Of a stretch of DNA of 64,000 nt, positions 47,218 to 55,269 are shown one piece after another. The notes under the pieces were generated by a model. The model saw nothing but the letters and a program-made list of their open reading frames with translations, searched no databases and had not been told where the DNA came from. Each line of letters starts with the position of its first letter. Positions within the stretch are counted from its first letter, which is position 1. Source of the DNA: Posidoniimonas polymericola (lineage in GTDB: Bacteria; Planctomycetota; Planctomycetia; Pirellulales; Lacipirellulaceae); the NCBI RefSeq assembly GCF_007859935.1, contig NZ_SJPO01000004.1:372001-436000 (forward strand). Direction: 5' to 3'. A program made the position numbers and the translations under genes.

Positions 47218-49608
47218 TCAACCCTGGGGACCTGAGGACGGTGGACTCGGGGGGACCGCGATGGTCGCGGCGATCTCGGCGGCGAGGTTGCGGATGCTGA
47301 ACCCGTGCTCCTCGAACCGCTGCATCAACACGTCTGGCGTGTCCTCACCGTAGGCCATGATCGGCTGCTTGGCGAGGTGCTCGAACAACTGGATCACAAA
47401 CGCCCGCTGCACGTCGCGGCTGTCGGCGAGGAAGTGGGCCAGTTCGCGGGCGTGCTGGAACTCGTGCTCCTGGCCGTCGGTCGTGACGTAGCCGCCGGAC
47501 GGGTCGATCGGCTTGCCGTGCTCCTGGTCGCGGAGCCGGCCGACGGCGTCGAACTGCTCAAGGCTGAAGCCGAGGTCGTTGATCATCACGTGGCAGTGCT
47601 GGCACTCCGGCGGGCTGGTCTGCAGCGCGACGCGCTCGCGGGTGGTCATGTCGGGGTGCAGGTCGGGCGCTGTGGGCGCGACCGCCACGGGCGGCGGCCG
47701 CAGGGCGCGGCCGAGAATGTGCCGAGCGAGGAACACGCCGCGGTGGATCGGCGAGGTCTCGCGATAGTACGCGTGATTGGCGACCACAAACGGGTGGGTC
47801 ACGACGCCGGCCCGGTCGTCGGGCTCAAGAGTCACGCGGTGGAACTCGTCGTCGCCCAGCTCTTCGGAGATCGGAGGTTCGGCGCCGAGGAAGGTCGCGA
47901 GCCGATCATTGAGGTAGAACTCCTGCGAAAGGAACAGCTGCCGGAAGTCCGTCGACTCGCTCAGCAGCAGGTCGAGCACAAACAGCTCGAGCGAGGTCCG
48001 CATGTCGTCGGCGACGCGGCTAGAGAACCCAGCGTAGGTCTCCGAGTCACGCCGCAGCGGCTCGGGGATGTTCATCTCGAGCCAGTTGCGGAAGAACTGC
48101 ACCAGCTTGGCCTCGGCGCGGGGGTCCTCGAGCATCCAGTGGGCCTGCTCGAGCGCCTGGTCGCGGGTGTGGATCTTGCCGCGGCGGGCGAGCAGGTTGA
48201 GCGGCTCGTCGGGCGTTGAATCCCACAGCGTCAGCGCCAGCCGCGACGCGACCCGCCAGTCGGGCTCGGCGCCGGCCGTGCCGAGCTCGGGGTACAGGAA
48301 GTAGGGCGACTTGAGCGTCGTGAGCAGCGACAGCTTGGCAGCCTGGCGCCAGCTGAGGTCGGCGTCGAAGAACGCGTCGACATGCCGCCGGCGTTGCTCG
48401 TCGCTCAGAGGATGGCGGAACGCGCGGTCCGCAAACTCGAGGCAGAACTCCCGCGCCTTCTCCTTCGCCTGGCCGCGGTCGTCGGGCAGCTTACGCAGTT
48501 CGGGCAGCGCCTTGACGAGCCGGTCGGCGGTCTCGAGTGCGACGCGGGTGACGGCGTCGTCCCACTGGGCCGAGACATTTGCCGCCCGCACAAAGCCCTC
48601 GCTCTGGTCGTCGGGCGGCAGCGGCGCGTCGATGATGAGCAGCTCGGGCGACTCGTGCGGCGACAGCGCCCGGGCGGGGATCAGCTCTTCGACGCCGGTC
48701 GGCGTCTTCCACCGCAGCTCTACGGTGACGTCCTCTTCGTGGACTCGCGTCACGCTGAGGCGGACGTGGTACGTGCGGCCCTCGACCAGGTTGATTCGCG
48801 CGCGGCCGCCGTTCGAGTCGCCGCTCTTGACGCGGCCGTCGATGATCGGCTCGCGGTGGTCGTTGATGTGCAGCGTGAAGCCGGCGTTGGTCTCGACGAT
48901 GAATTCGTGGGGGCCGGTCTCCGGCGCCCGCACGCCCCCCTGCCACAGCATTACGACCGAGTGCTTGTTCGCCCGGGGGATCGGCTCGAGGCTCGTGTCT
49001 TCGGGCGGGAACAAGAACTCTTTGCTGAACAGCCCCGAATCAATCAGGGAAAAATCGACCCGCGGGTCGATGCGTTCGGCGCTCTTCCGATTGGCGTCGG
49101 CGCCCGGCCCCTCGTAGAACGTGGCGGCGAGACCCTGCTGGCCATCCCGCTTAGGCCGCCAGGCGAACGACTGCGCCAGGTCCACGAGCGTCTGCTGGTG
49201 CTGCCGCGTGGTGAGTCGCGAGAGCTTGACCCGCGGCGGCCGCAGCCGCGCCTGGGCGATCGGCGAGTAGAACGCGTCGTACAAGTAGCGGGCCGCCGCC
49301 TCCGCGTCGGCGCCGGTGCACTGCTCCGGCTCCCCTTCCGGCATGGTGTCGGTGATGACCTCGGCGAGCCGTGACACCGGCAGGTCGCCGGCCAGGGCCG
49401 AGGGGTAGCTGTCGGTCCCCTGGCCGTCGTCGCCGTGGCAGGCGGCGCACCGCTCGGAGTAGATCGCTTTGCCGTCCGGCGGCCCACTAGCATCCGACGC
49501 CGCGGCGACCGACGCAACCGCGAACCACGCCGCGATCGCCAGCAGCAGCGATACCGCGCCGCTCACCGCGGCTCCGCCTGGGCTGAAAGGTGCTAGTCGC
49601 ATAGACAT
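47218..49608 (-). CDS. DUF1592/DUF1588/DUF1585-type cytochrome with PA14-like domain
   Basis: A 796-residue exported protein. The signal peptide is followed by a cytochrome c motif CAACHGDDGQG (C54, C57, H58), then a PA14-like domain (about 155-290, LAATFYEGPGADANRKS and VMLWQGGVRAP), then DUF1592 (FADRAFRHPLSDEQRRRH), DUF1588 (TSPIHRGVFLARHILGRALRPPP, CQHCHVMINDLG with a second CXXCH), and DUF1585 at the end. The function of this planctomycete family is unknown. It precedes DUF1552 by 264 bp on the same strand. The ATG is at 49606-49608; a second ATG is four bases further in. Confidence 0.88.
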   Translation of the reverse strand: MSMRLAPFSPGGAAVSGAVSLLLAIAAWFAVASVAAASDASGPPDGKAIYSERCAACHGDDGQGTDSYPSALAGDLPVSRLAEVITDTMPEGEPEQCTGADAEAAARYLYDAFYSPIAQARLRPPRVKLSRLTTRQHQQTLVDLAQSFAWRPKRDGQQGLAATFYEGPGADANRKSAERIDPRVDFSLIDSGLFSKEFLFPPEDTSLEPIPRANKHSVVMLWQGGVRAPETGPHEFIVETNAGFTLHINDHREPIIDGRVKSGDSNGGRARINLVEGRTYHVRLSVTRVHEEDVTVELRWKTPTGVEELIPARALSPHESPELLIIDAPLPPDDQSEGFVRAANVSAQWDDAVTRVALETADRLVKALPELRKLPDDRGQAKEKAREFCLEFADRAFRHPLSDEQRRRHVDAFFDADLSWRQAAKLSLLTTLKSPYFLYPELGTAGAEPDWRVASRLALTLWDSTPDEPLNLLARRGKIHTRDQALEQAHWMLEDPRAEAKLVQFFRNWLEMNIPEPLRRDSETYAGFSSRVADDMRTSLELFVLDLLLSESTDFRQLFLSQEFYLNDRLATFLGAEPPISEELGDDEFHRVTLEPDDRAGVVTHPFVVANHAYYRETSPIHRGVFLARHILGRALRPPPVAVAPTAPDLHPDMTTRERVALQTSPPECQHCHVMINDLGFSLEQFDAVGRLRDQEHGKPIDPSGGYVTTDGQEHEFQHARELAHFLADSRDVQRAFVIQLFEHLAKQPIMAYGEDTPDVLMQRFEEHGFSIRNLAAEIAATIAVPPSPPSSGPQG

Positions 49609-49801
49609 TCGGGGGGGTGCGACCGTCGCGGCCGCAGTTAAGGCAGGACGCTACTATTGTGACGCATCCCAGGGGGCGCTGTCTGCCCGGATCGGTGAAT
49701 TCGGCCGGAATCCTCGGATAATTGCCGACCGGCCCGCAACCAATTGTGTGACCTAGACTTAGGGAGCGTCTACTCCCTGCGTCCCACCGCCGAGCCCCGT
49801 C

Positions 49802-50095
49802 ATGCAAACCGCCGCGATGCCGAGTGTCAGCCCGTTCCAGGAGCTCTTTAGCGACTGGCCTGCTTCGCTGCCAAAGCGGGGGATTGTGATCAACCAGCTC
49901 AACGACGCCATCACCTTCCGCGGGTTCATGGTGAAGGGGAGCCTGCTGCTGCTCGAGCGGACCACGCCCGACGCGATGGGCGGCCGGTTCGTGATGCTGG
50001 AGTACTCGAGCATCGCGGCCGTAAAGATGATCGACCCACTCAAGACCGAGCACTTTGCGCCGGTCGGCTTCGAGGGGAGCCTCGGCATCTCCTAG
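49802..50095 (+). CDS. small conserved-looking protein, 97 aa
   Basis: A 97-residue protein without signal peptide: NQLNDAITFRGFMVKGSLLLLER, GGRFVMLEYSSIAAVKMID and PVGFEGSLGIS. It looks like an all-beta PilZ-sized or Sm-like fold, but I cannot name a family. It lies between DUF1592 (divergent) and the propeller gene (71 bp downstream, same strand), so it may share a promoter with the propeller. Confidence 0.7.
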   Translation: MQTAAMPSVSPFQELFSDWPASLPKRGIVINQLNDAITFRGFMVKGSLLLLERTTPDAMGGRFVMLEYSSIAAVKMIDPLKTEHFAPVGFEGSLGIS

Positions 50096-50166
50096 CGCGG
50101 CTTTTCAAGTGCGTGGCCAACCGCTAGAACGCAGGGACCTTCCCCACCTGCGACGAGGCCCTCACC

Positions 50167-51423
50167 ATGCCACTGCCACGTTTTGCGTTGCTGTTTGTCC
50201 TTACTGCACTTAGTTGCCCAGTGGCCGCGATTGCCCAGGACTGGCCGCAGTGGCGCGGTCCCACGGGCGACAACCACGCCGCCGCCGGCGCGACCGCCCC
50301 GATCAAGTGGTCGGACAAGACCAACCTCGCCTGGCGGACGCCGATCCCGGGCCGGGGGCACAGCTCGCCGACGATCATCGGCGACCGAATCTACCTGACC
50401 ACCGCCGACGAGTCGGCCGGCACGCAGTCGCTGCTGGTCGTCGACAAGTCGACCGGCAAGCTGCTTCGCGAGACCGTGGTGCACAAAGGAGGACTCCCCG
50501 GGCGGATCCACGGCAACAATTCCCACGCCAGCCCCACGGTCGCCAGCGACGGCCAAAGGGTGTTCGCGTTGTTCTACCAGGACGGCGGCGCCTGGGTCAC
50601 GGCGTTCGACCTCGCGGGCGCGGAGCTCTGGCAGCAGCGGGTCTGCGGGTTCGACCCACAGATGTACCAGTTTGGTTTTGGCTCCTCCCCTCGGTTGGTG
50701 GACGGCAAGCTGATCATTGCCGCCGAGTACGACGGGCCCGACAGCGGCATCTACGCGCTCTCGCCCGCCGACGGCAGCCAGGTCTGGAAGGCGCCGCGCC
50801 GCGAGGGGATCTCGTTCTCCACGCCAATCGATGTCGTCGTCAACGGCCAGCGACAACTCCTGATCAGCGGCGCCGGGCTGATCGCCGCGTACGACGCCTC
50901 CAATGGCGCCGAGCTGTGGAAGGAACTCGCCGGCGCCGCCGCGACCTGCGGCACCATGGTGGTCGACCCGGCCGCCGGCCTGGCCTTCGCCAGCGGCGGC
51001 TTCCCCAACGACTTCACGCTCGCCATCCCGTTGACCGGCGATCACCAGGTCGTCTGGGAGAACCGGGCCAAGTGCTACGAGCAGTCGATGCTGCTGGTGG
51101 ACGGCTACCTGTACGCGGTGACCGACCGGGGCGTCGCCTACTGCTGGCGGGCCGAGGACGGCGAGGAGCAGTGGAAGAAGCGTCTCGGCGGCAGCTACAG
51201 CGCCTCGCCGGTGCTGGTCGGGGGCAACATCTACATCAGCAGCGAACAGGGCACGACCTTCGTTTTCCGCGCCACGCCCGACCGCTACGAGCAGCTCGCC
51301 GAGAACCAGCTCGGCACAGACTGCTTCCCCACCACCACCCCGTCCAGCGGCCGCCTGTACCACCGCTACGGCTCAGGCCAGGGCGACACCCGCCAGGAGT
51401 ACCTGGCCGCGATCGGGGAGTAG
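50167..51423 (+). CDS. exported PQQ-like beta-propeller protein
   Basis: A 418-residue exported protein similar in plan to the one at 9045-10352: a signal peptide, the opening DWPQWRGPTG, then propeller blades (LLVVDKSTGKLLRETV, VTAFDLAGAELWQQ, IYALSPADGSQVWKA, IAAYDASNGAELWKE, YCWRAEDGEEQWKK). No catalytic residues are seen. It is probably a binding protein of the envelope. The start ATG at 50167 gives an intact signal. It ends 224 bp before the sulfatase gene. Confidence 0.85.
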   Translation: MPLPRFALLFVLTALSCPVAAIAQDWPQWRGPTGDNHAAAGATAPIKWSDKTNLAWRTPIPGRGHSSPTIIGDRIYLTTADESAGTQSLLVVDKSTGKLLRETVVHKGGLPGRIHGNNSHASPTVASDGQRVFALFYQDGGAWVTAFDLAGAELWQQRVCGFDPQMYQFGFGSSPRLVDGKLIIAAEYDGPDSGIYALSPADGSQVWKAPRREGISFSTPIDVVVNGQRQLLISGAGLIAAYDASNGAELWKELAGAAATCGTMVVDPAAGLAFASGGFPNDFTLAIPLTGDHQVVWENRAKCYEQSMLLVDGYLYAVTDRGVAYCWRAEDGEEQWKKRLGGSYSASPVLVGGNIYISSEQGTTFVFRATPDRYEQLAENQLGTDCFPTTTPSSGRLYHRYGSGQGDTRQEYLAAIGE

Positions 51424-51588
51424 GGGCCCGCCATAGATGGCGCAGTTGGCAAAAAGTGGCGTCGCTGCAAATTGCTTGCGACCGCGGAGCTCCGCAACTA
51501 AACTGGCTATGCAGCAATCGCTGCGTCCCTCCTTACGCCACCTCCCTATGCCGGAATCCGCGGCCTTCGGCATCCACTGGCCCATTAC

Positions 51589-51620
51589 TGCCCCGGGTAC
51601 ATAAATTGCCCCCGGGTAAT
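51589..51620 (+). promoter_or_regulatory. direct repeat upstream of the sulfatase gene
   Basis: TGCCCCGGGTAC (51589-51600) and TGCCCCCGGGTAAT (51607-51620) are direct repeats 18 bp apart, about 30-60 bp in front of the sulfatase start. They could be a binding site for a regulator, each half being palindromic (CCCGGG). No -35/-10 pair is clear. Confidence 0.35.
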
Positions 51621-51647
51621 CGTGGCCCGCTCTCTGAGACTGCCCCC

Positions 51648-54461
51648 ATGTACCCTCAGCGACTAAGCTACCTACAACTTTCTGTGCTGACTGGTCTGGT
51701 GCTCTGCTCTGGGCCCGCCAGGGCGCAACCAGCGCCAGCCCAGCCGAATATCGTCCTGATCATGGTCGACGACGCGGGGTACAACGAGTTCGGTTTCTCG
51801 AACGACCTGTTCGGTCAGACTCGGGTTTCGGACACTCCAAACATCGACGCCCTGGCAAGCCAGGCGACAGTGTTTTCTCAAGGCTACGTCTCGGCGCCGC
51901 TCTGCAGCCCGTCCCGGGCCGGCATGCTGACCGGACAGTACGGGAGCAGGTTCGGCTGGGAGAACAACCCCAGCAACGACTTCAGCAGCACCCAGGGCCT
52001 GGTGGCGGGCCAGCTTACGATGGGTAACCACCTGCAGTCGCTCGGGTACACAACCGGGGTAGTCGGCAAGTGGCATCTCGGCTACCAAGACGGCCTTAAC
52101 CGACCGCAGGACATGGGTTTCGACGAGTTCTTTGGGCTGCTGGGCGGGGGGCGTGACTACTGGCCCTGGCCGGGGGCGTCGGAGCGATCGCGCATGCGGC
52201 GGGGCGACGTTGATGTCGAACTCTCCTGGGGCTCGGAAGGGGATCCCTCGCTCTACGACCCCACCCGCGGCCGCTACCTGACCGATGCGTTCGGCGAGGA
52301 GAGCGCCGACTTCATCAACCGCCACGCGGGATCTCAGGAACCGTTTTTCTTGTACACCGCGATCACTGCTCCGCACACCCCAATCCAGGTCAAGCAGTCG
52401 GACCTGGATCACTTCGACGGCCTGATTGACGACCCCGACCAAAAGAAGATCGCCGCGCTCAACTACGCCGCCGATCGCGCGGTCGGCATGATCATGGACG
52501 CGCTGGTCGCCAACGGCGTCGACGACAACACCGTGGTGGTCTTCCTCAACGACAACGGCGCCCCGGCGCTCAACATCGGGCAGTCCAACAGCCCGTTCTT
52601 CGGCACCAAGGGGCAGACGTTCGACGGGGGCATCCGCGTTCCCTTCCTCATGAAGACCCCCGGCGTCGCCGGGCAGGTGTACGACCAGCCGATCACCGCC
52701 CGCGACCTGCTGCCGACGTTCTACGCGATGGCGGGTGGCGACCCAACCCAGCTCGACGTCGATGGCGTCGACCTGACCCCCTACGTCAACGGAGACGTCG
52801 CGACCAACCCCCACGACGTGCTCTTCTGGCGGGGCGACGACGGTCGTTTCGCGGTGCGCAAGGGCGACTGGAAACTCGTGCGGCCGCTCGACCATCCGTT
52901 CGCTCGACTCAACAACATGGTCTGGGACCCATCGGAAAGAACCTACTACAACGGGAACAGTAGCAACGGAAAGTACCAGCATATTGTTGACGAGCTAAAT
53001 CATGAGCTGACGCACTGGGAAGCCACGCTCGAGCGCCCCAAATGGAGCAGTCTCGGCGCACTAGTGTACAAAACCGAGGACCACTTTGTGTTCCGCACTG
53101 ACCAGTCGGCCGTCGCTTGGAGCACACTAATCGCATGGAGGCTCGAGGAGAGCGGCCTATTCGCAACCCTGAGGCCGGAGGACGCCTACGCAAACGCGAT
53201 CCTGGAGTTCACCACCAGCGACGCCGGTGACTACACCTCTACCAACGACATGCGCCGCTCCACCCTCCGCGAGTTCATGCTCAACGAGGTCCGTTTCACC
53301 GGCGACTACAATGGCGCCGACAATCATCAGGCGACCATCAACCGCAGCCTGGACATCGGCATGGTCTTTGTGAACAACCTCGCCGGGGAGGGTCCCAAGC
53401 TCCGCATCGACGCGACCGCCGCCGGCGCAGGGAGCTTCGACTTCGAATTCGACCAGATCGCCTACCTCGTCCACGACCTCGAGATCACCGGCGACGGCAC
53501 ACAACTGCTCCGCCTCACCGGCGCTACCATGGACTACGACGCCCCCACCCGCATCACCAAGACCGGCTCGAGCACGGTCGCGCTGGAGGGGCTGATTGAT
53601 GTCGCCAGTGGGGTGTCGATCAACGAGGGCGCCTTGATTGTCGACGCCACCGCGGCCGAGCTGCACACCGCCGGCGACATCACGCTCGCGACGGCCGGAT
53701 CGCTCGAACTCCGACAAGGCCGCGTCCGGGCCGGCTCGCTCAACCTGGGCGGCGCGTTCGCGATGACCGGCGGCGAGCTCTCCGCCGACCTCGTCGTGGG
53801 CGACTTGTCTGTCGCCGGCGGCCGCCTGGCCCCGGGCGAGTCGATTGGCTCCAGCCTGATCTCGGGAGACCTGCAGATCGGCCCGGGCGGAGCGGTTGAG
53901 TTCGAACTCTCTGCCGCGGGCGGCCAGGTGGCAAGCGATGTGGTCGTGGTCACCGAGACCGCCGTGCTCGCGGGCGCCGCCGAGGTCATCGCCATCGACG
54001 GCTACACGGCAGCGGCCGGCCAGGTGTTCCCGTTGCTGGTTGCTCAATCGATTGTTGACTCCGGCCTGGAACTCACACGCAACGACGCCGCCGGCCTGGA
54101 CCTGGTGGTCATCAACGGCGAGTCCGACATGCTCGCGCTGCTCGACCTCGACGCGCTGCCGGGCGACTTCAACGGCGACGGGTCGGTCGACGCCGCCGAC
54201 TACACCGTCTGGCGCGACAACCAGGGCGCGACCGGCGCTCCGGGCATCTCCGGCGACGCCGACAACGGCAGCGGCCACGGCATCCGCGACGGCGTGGTCG
54301 ACCAGCACGACTTCAACTTCTGGCGGACGTGGTACGGCATCGATTTCACGGCCGTCAGCAGCGTGCAGCTTGCCCCCGTGCCAGAGCCATCCGCCGGCAT
54401 GCTTCTGCTAGCCTCCCTCGGGATCGTTTGCCGCCGGAGCTCACGCCGGGTAGGATCGTAG
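51648..54461 (+). CDS. surface sulfatase with beta-strand repeats, dockerin-like and PEP-CTERM tail
   Basis: A 937-residue protein. After a signal peptide (1-26) comes a type I sulfatase domain to about residue 430: IVLIMVDDAGYNEFGF (metal Asp41/42), LCSPSRAGMLTGQ with the formylglycine Cys86, GKWHLG, TAITAPHTPI and FLNDNGAP. A region of about 130 residues without known fold is followed by beta-strand repeats as in autotransporter-associated proteins (550-820). Then come a dockerin-like [19 protein letters not shown] and a PEP-CTERM tail (VPEPSAGMLLLASLG plus Arg). Such enzymes remove sulfate from algal polysaccharides. The ATG at 51648 was set by the signal peptide. Confidence 0.85.
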   Translation: MYPQRLSYLQLSVLTGLVLCSGPARAQPAPAQPNIVLIMVDDAGYNEFGFSNDLFGQTRVSDTPNIDALASQATVFSQGYVSAPLCSPSRAGMLTGQYGSRFGWENNPSNDFSSTQGLVAGQLTMGNHLQSLGYTTGVVGKWHLGYQDGLNRPQDMGFDEFFGLLGGGRDYWPWPGASERSRMRRGDVDVELSWGSEGDPSLYDPTRGRYLTDAFGEESADFINRHAGSQEPFFLYTAITAPHTPIQVKQSDLDHFDGLIDDPDQKKIAALNYAADRAVGMIMDALVANGVDDNTVVVFLNDNGAPALNIGQSNSPFFGTKGQTFDGGIRVPFLMKTPGVAGQVYDQPITARDLLPTFYAMAGGDPTQLDVDGVDLTPYVNGDVATNPHDVLFWRGDDGRFAVRKGDWKLVRPLDHPFARLNNMVWDPSERTYYNGNSSNGKYQHIVDELNHELTHWEATLERPKWSSLGALVYKTEDHFVFRTDQSAVAWSTLIAWRLEESGLFATLRPEDAYANAILEFTTSDAGDYTSTNDMRRSTLREFMLNEVRFTGDYNGADNHQATINRSLDIGMVFVNNLAGEGPKLRIDATAAGAGSFDFEFDQIAYLVHDLEITGDGTQLLRLTGATMDYDAPTRITKTGSSTVALEGLIDVASGVSINEGALIVDATAAELHTAGDITLATAGSLELRQGRVRAGSLNLGGAFAMTGGELSADLVVGDLSVAGGRLAPGESIGSSLISGDLQIGPGGAVEFELSAAGGQVASDVVVVTETAVLAGAAEVIAIDGYTAAAGQVFPLLVAQSIVDSGLELTRNDAAGLDLVVINGESDMLALLDLDALPGDFNGDGSVDAADYTVWRDNQGATGAPGISGDADNGSGHGIRDGVVDQHDFNFWRTWYGIDFTAVSSVQLAPVPEPSAGMLLLASLGIVCRRSSRRVGS

Positions 54462-54534
54462 TACCCGCAAGCCGACACCGGCGCCTGGCCGCGGGATTCC
54501 TCCAAGAAGCAGCACCTACCCCCAGGGCGAACTC

Positions 54535-55236
54535 ATGCCGCGACCGCAACGCCTAGTTTTCCTGTCCATTGGTCTGTTGTCGATTGGATGGTTCGCCGCC
54601 AGCGCCGAGGCGATTACGCGCGGACAGCGCAATTGGTTTTTCGATGGACTCTCACACGGCTGGGAGTCGCCAACTGGCCCCGCATCCGTTCAGTACGGCG
54701 ATGGTGACGGGCACCCACTCGATCACTACATCACGTATACCTCCACTGGCGGCAACGACCTCTCGGGGCGGCTGCTGTTTCGGAACTCCACCGAATGGGT
54801 TGGTGACTATAACCTAGGCGGCAGTCCGCTGTACATCTCGGCGCAGTACATGGGACCGGACCAGGTTGATCTCTACCTGACCATCACCAGCGGTGACACA
54901 ACCTTCGCCGTATCCCAGTTCCTCTTCACTCCTCTCTCATCAGGCTATTGGACGGCGGGTGAAATGTATTTCCCCCTAGGCGAGTTTGACATCGATACGA
55001 TTGTCAAGCTCGCGGGCGATGCATCCCTTGCCGATGTCGTGTCGCAGGTCACCGAGACCCGCCTCATCGCTAGTACATCACTACCGGTCATGAGCGTCGA
55101 CGGACCGGTCGGCGACCTCGTAAGCGGAACGCTAAGGGTCAGCGAGCTCCGGTTCCTACCAATTCCTGAACCCGGCTCCGCCACGCTGCTCTTTTTGGCG
55201 ATCGGGGCGAGTGCGGCACGCCGCCCCCGCCGCTAG
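54535..55236 (+). CDS. small PEP-CTERM protein
   Basis: A 233-residue exported protein: a signal peptide (LVFLSIGLLSIGWFAASAEA), a beta-rich body with DHYITYTSTGGNDLSG and VDLYLTITSGDTTFAV (a carbohydrate-binding-like sandwich is possible), and a standard PEP-CTERM tail (PIPEPGSATLLFLAIGASAARRPRR). The gene starts 73 bp after the sulfatase and is probably co-transcribed with it. GC content is lower than the sulfatase gene. Confidence 0.75.
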   Translation: MPRPQRLVFLSIGLLSIGWFAASAEAITRGQRNWFFDGLSHGWESPTGPASVQYGDGDGHPLDHYITYTSTGGNDLSGRLLFRNSTEWVGDYNLGGSPLYISAQYMGPDQVDLYLTITSGDTTFAVSQFLFTPLSSGYWTAGEMYFPLGEFDIDTIVKLAGDASLADVVSQVTETRLIASTSLPVMSVDGPVGDLVSGTLRVSELRFLPIPEPGSATLLFLAIGASAARRPRR

Positions 55237-55269
55237 GGCGCCCGCGCCCCGGCCGCTATAATCCCCGGC

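Noticed and set aside
53157..54308. A long antisense frame within the sulfatase gene
   Set aside because: Shadow composition and no homology to a known fold; also inconsistent with the sulfatase and PEP-CTERM features on the plus strand.
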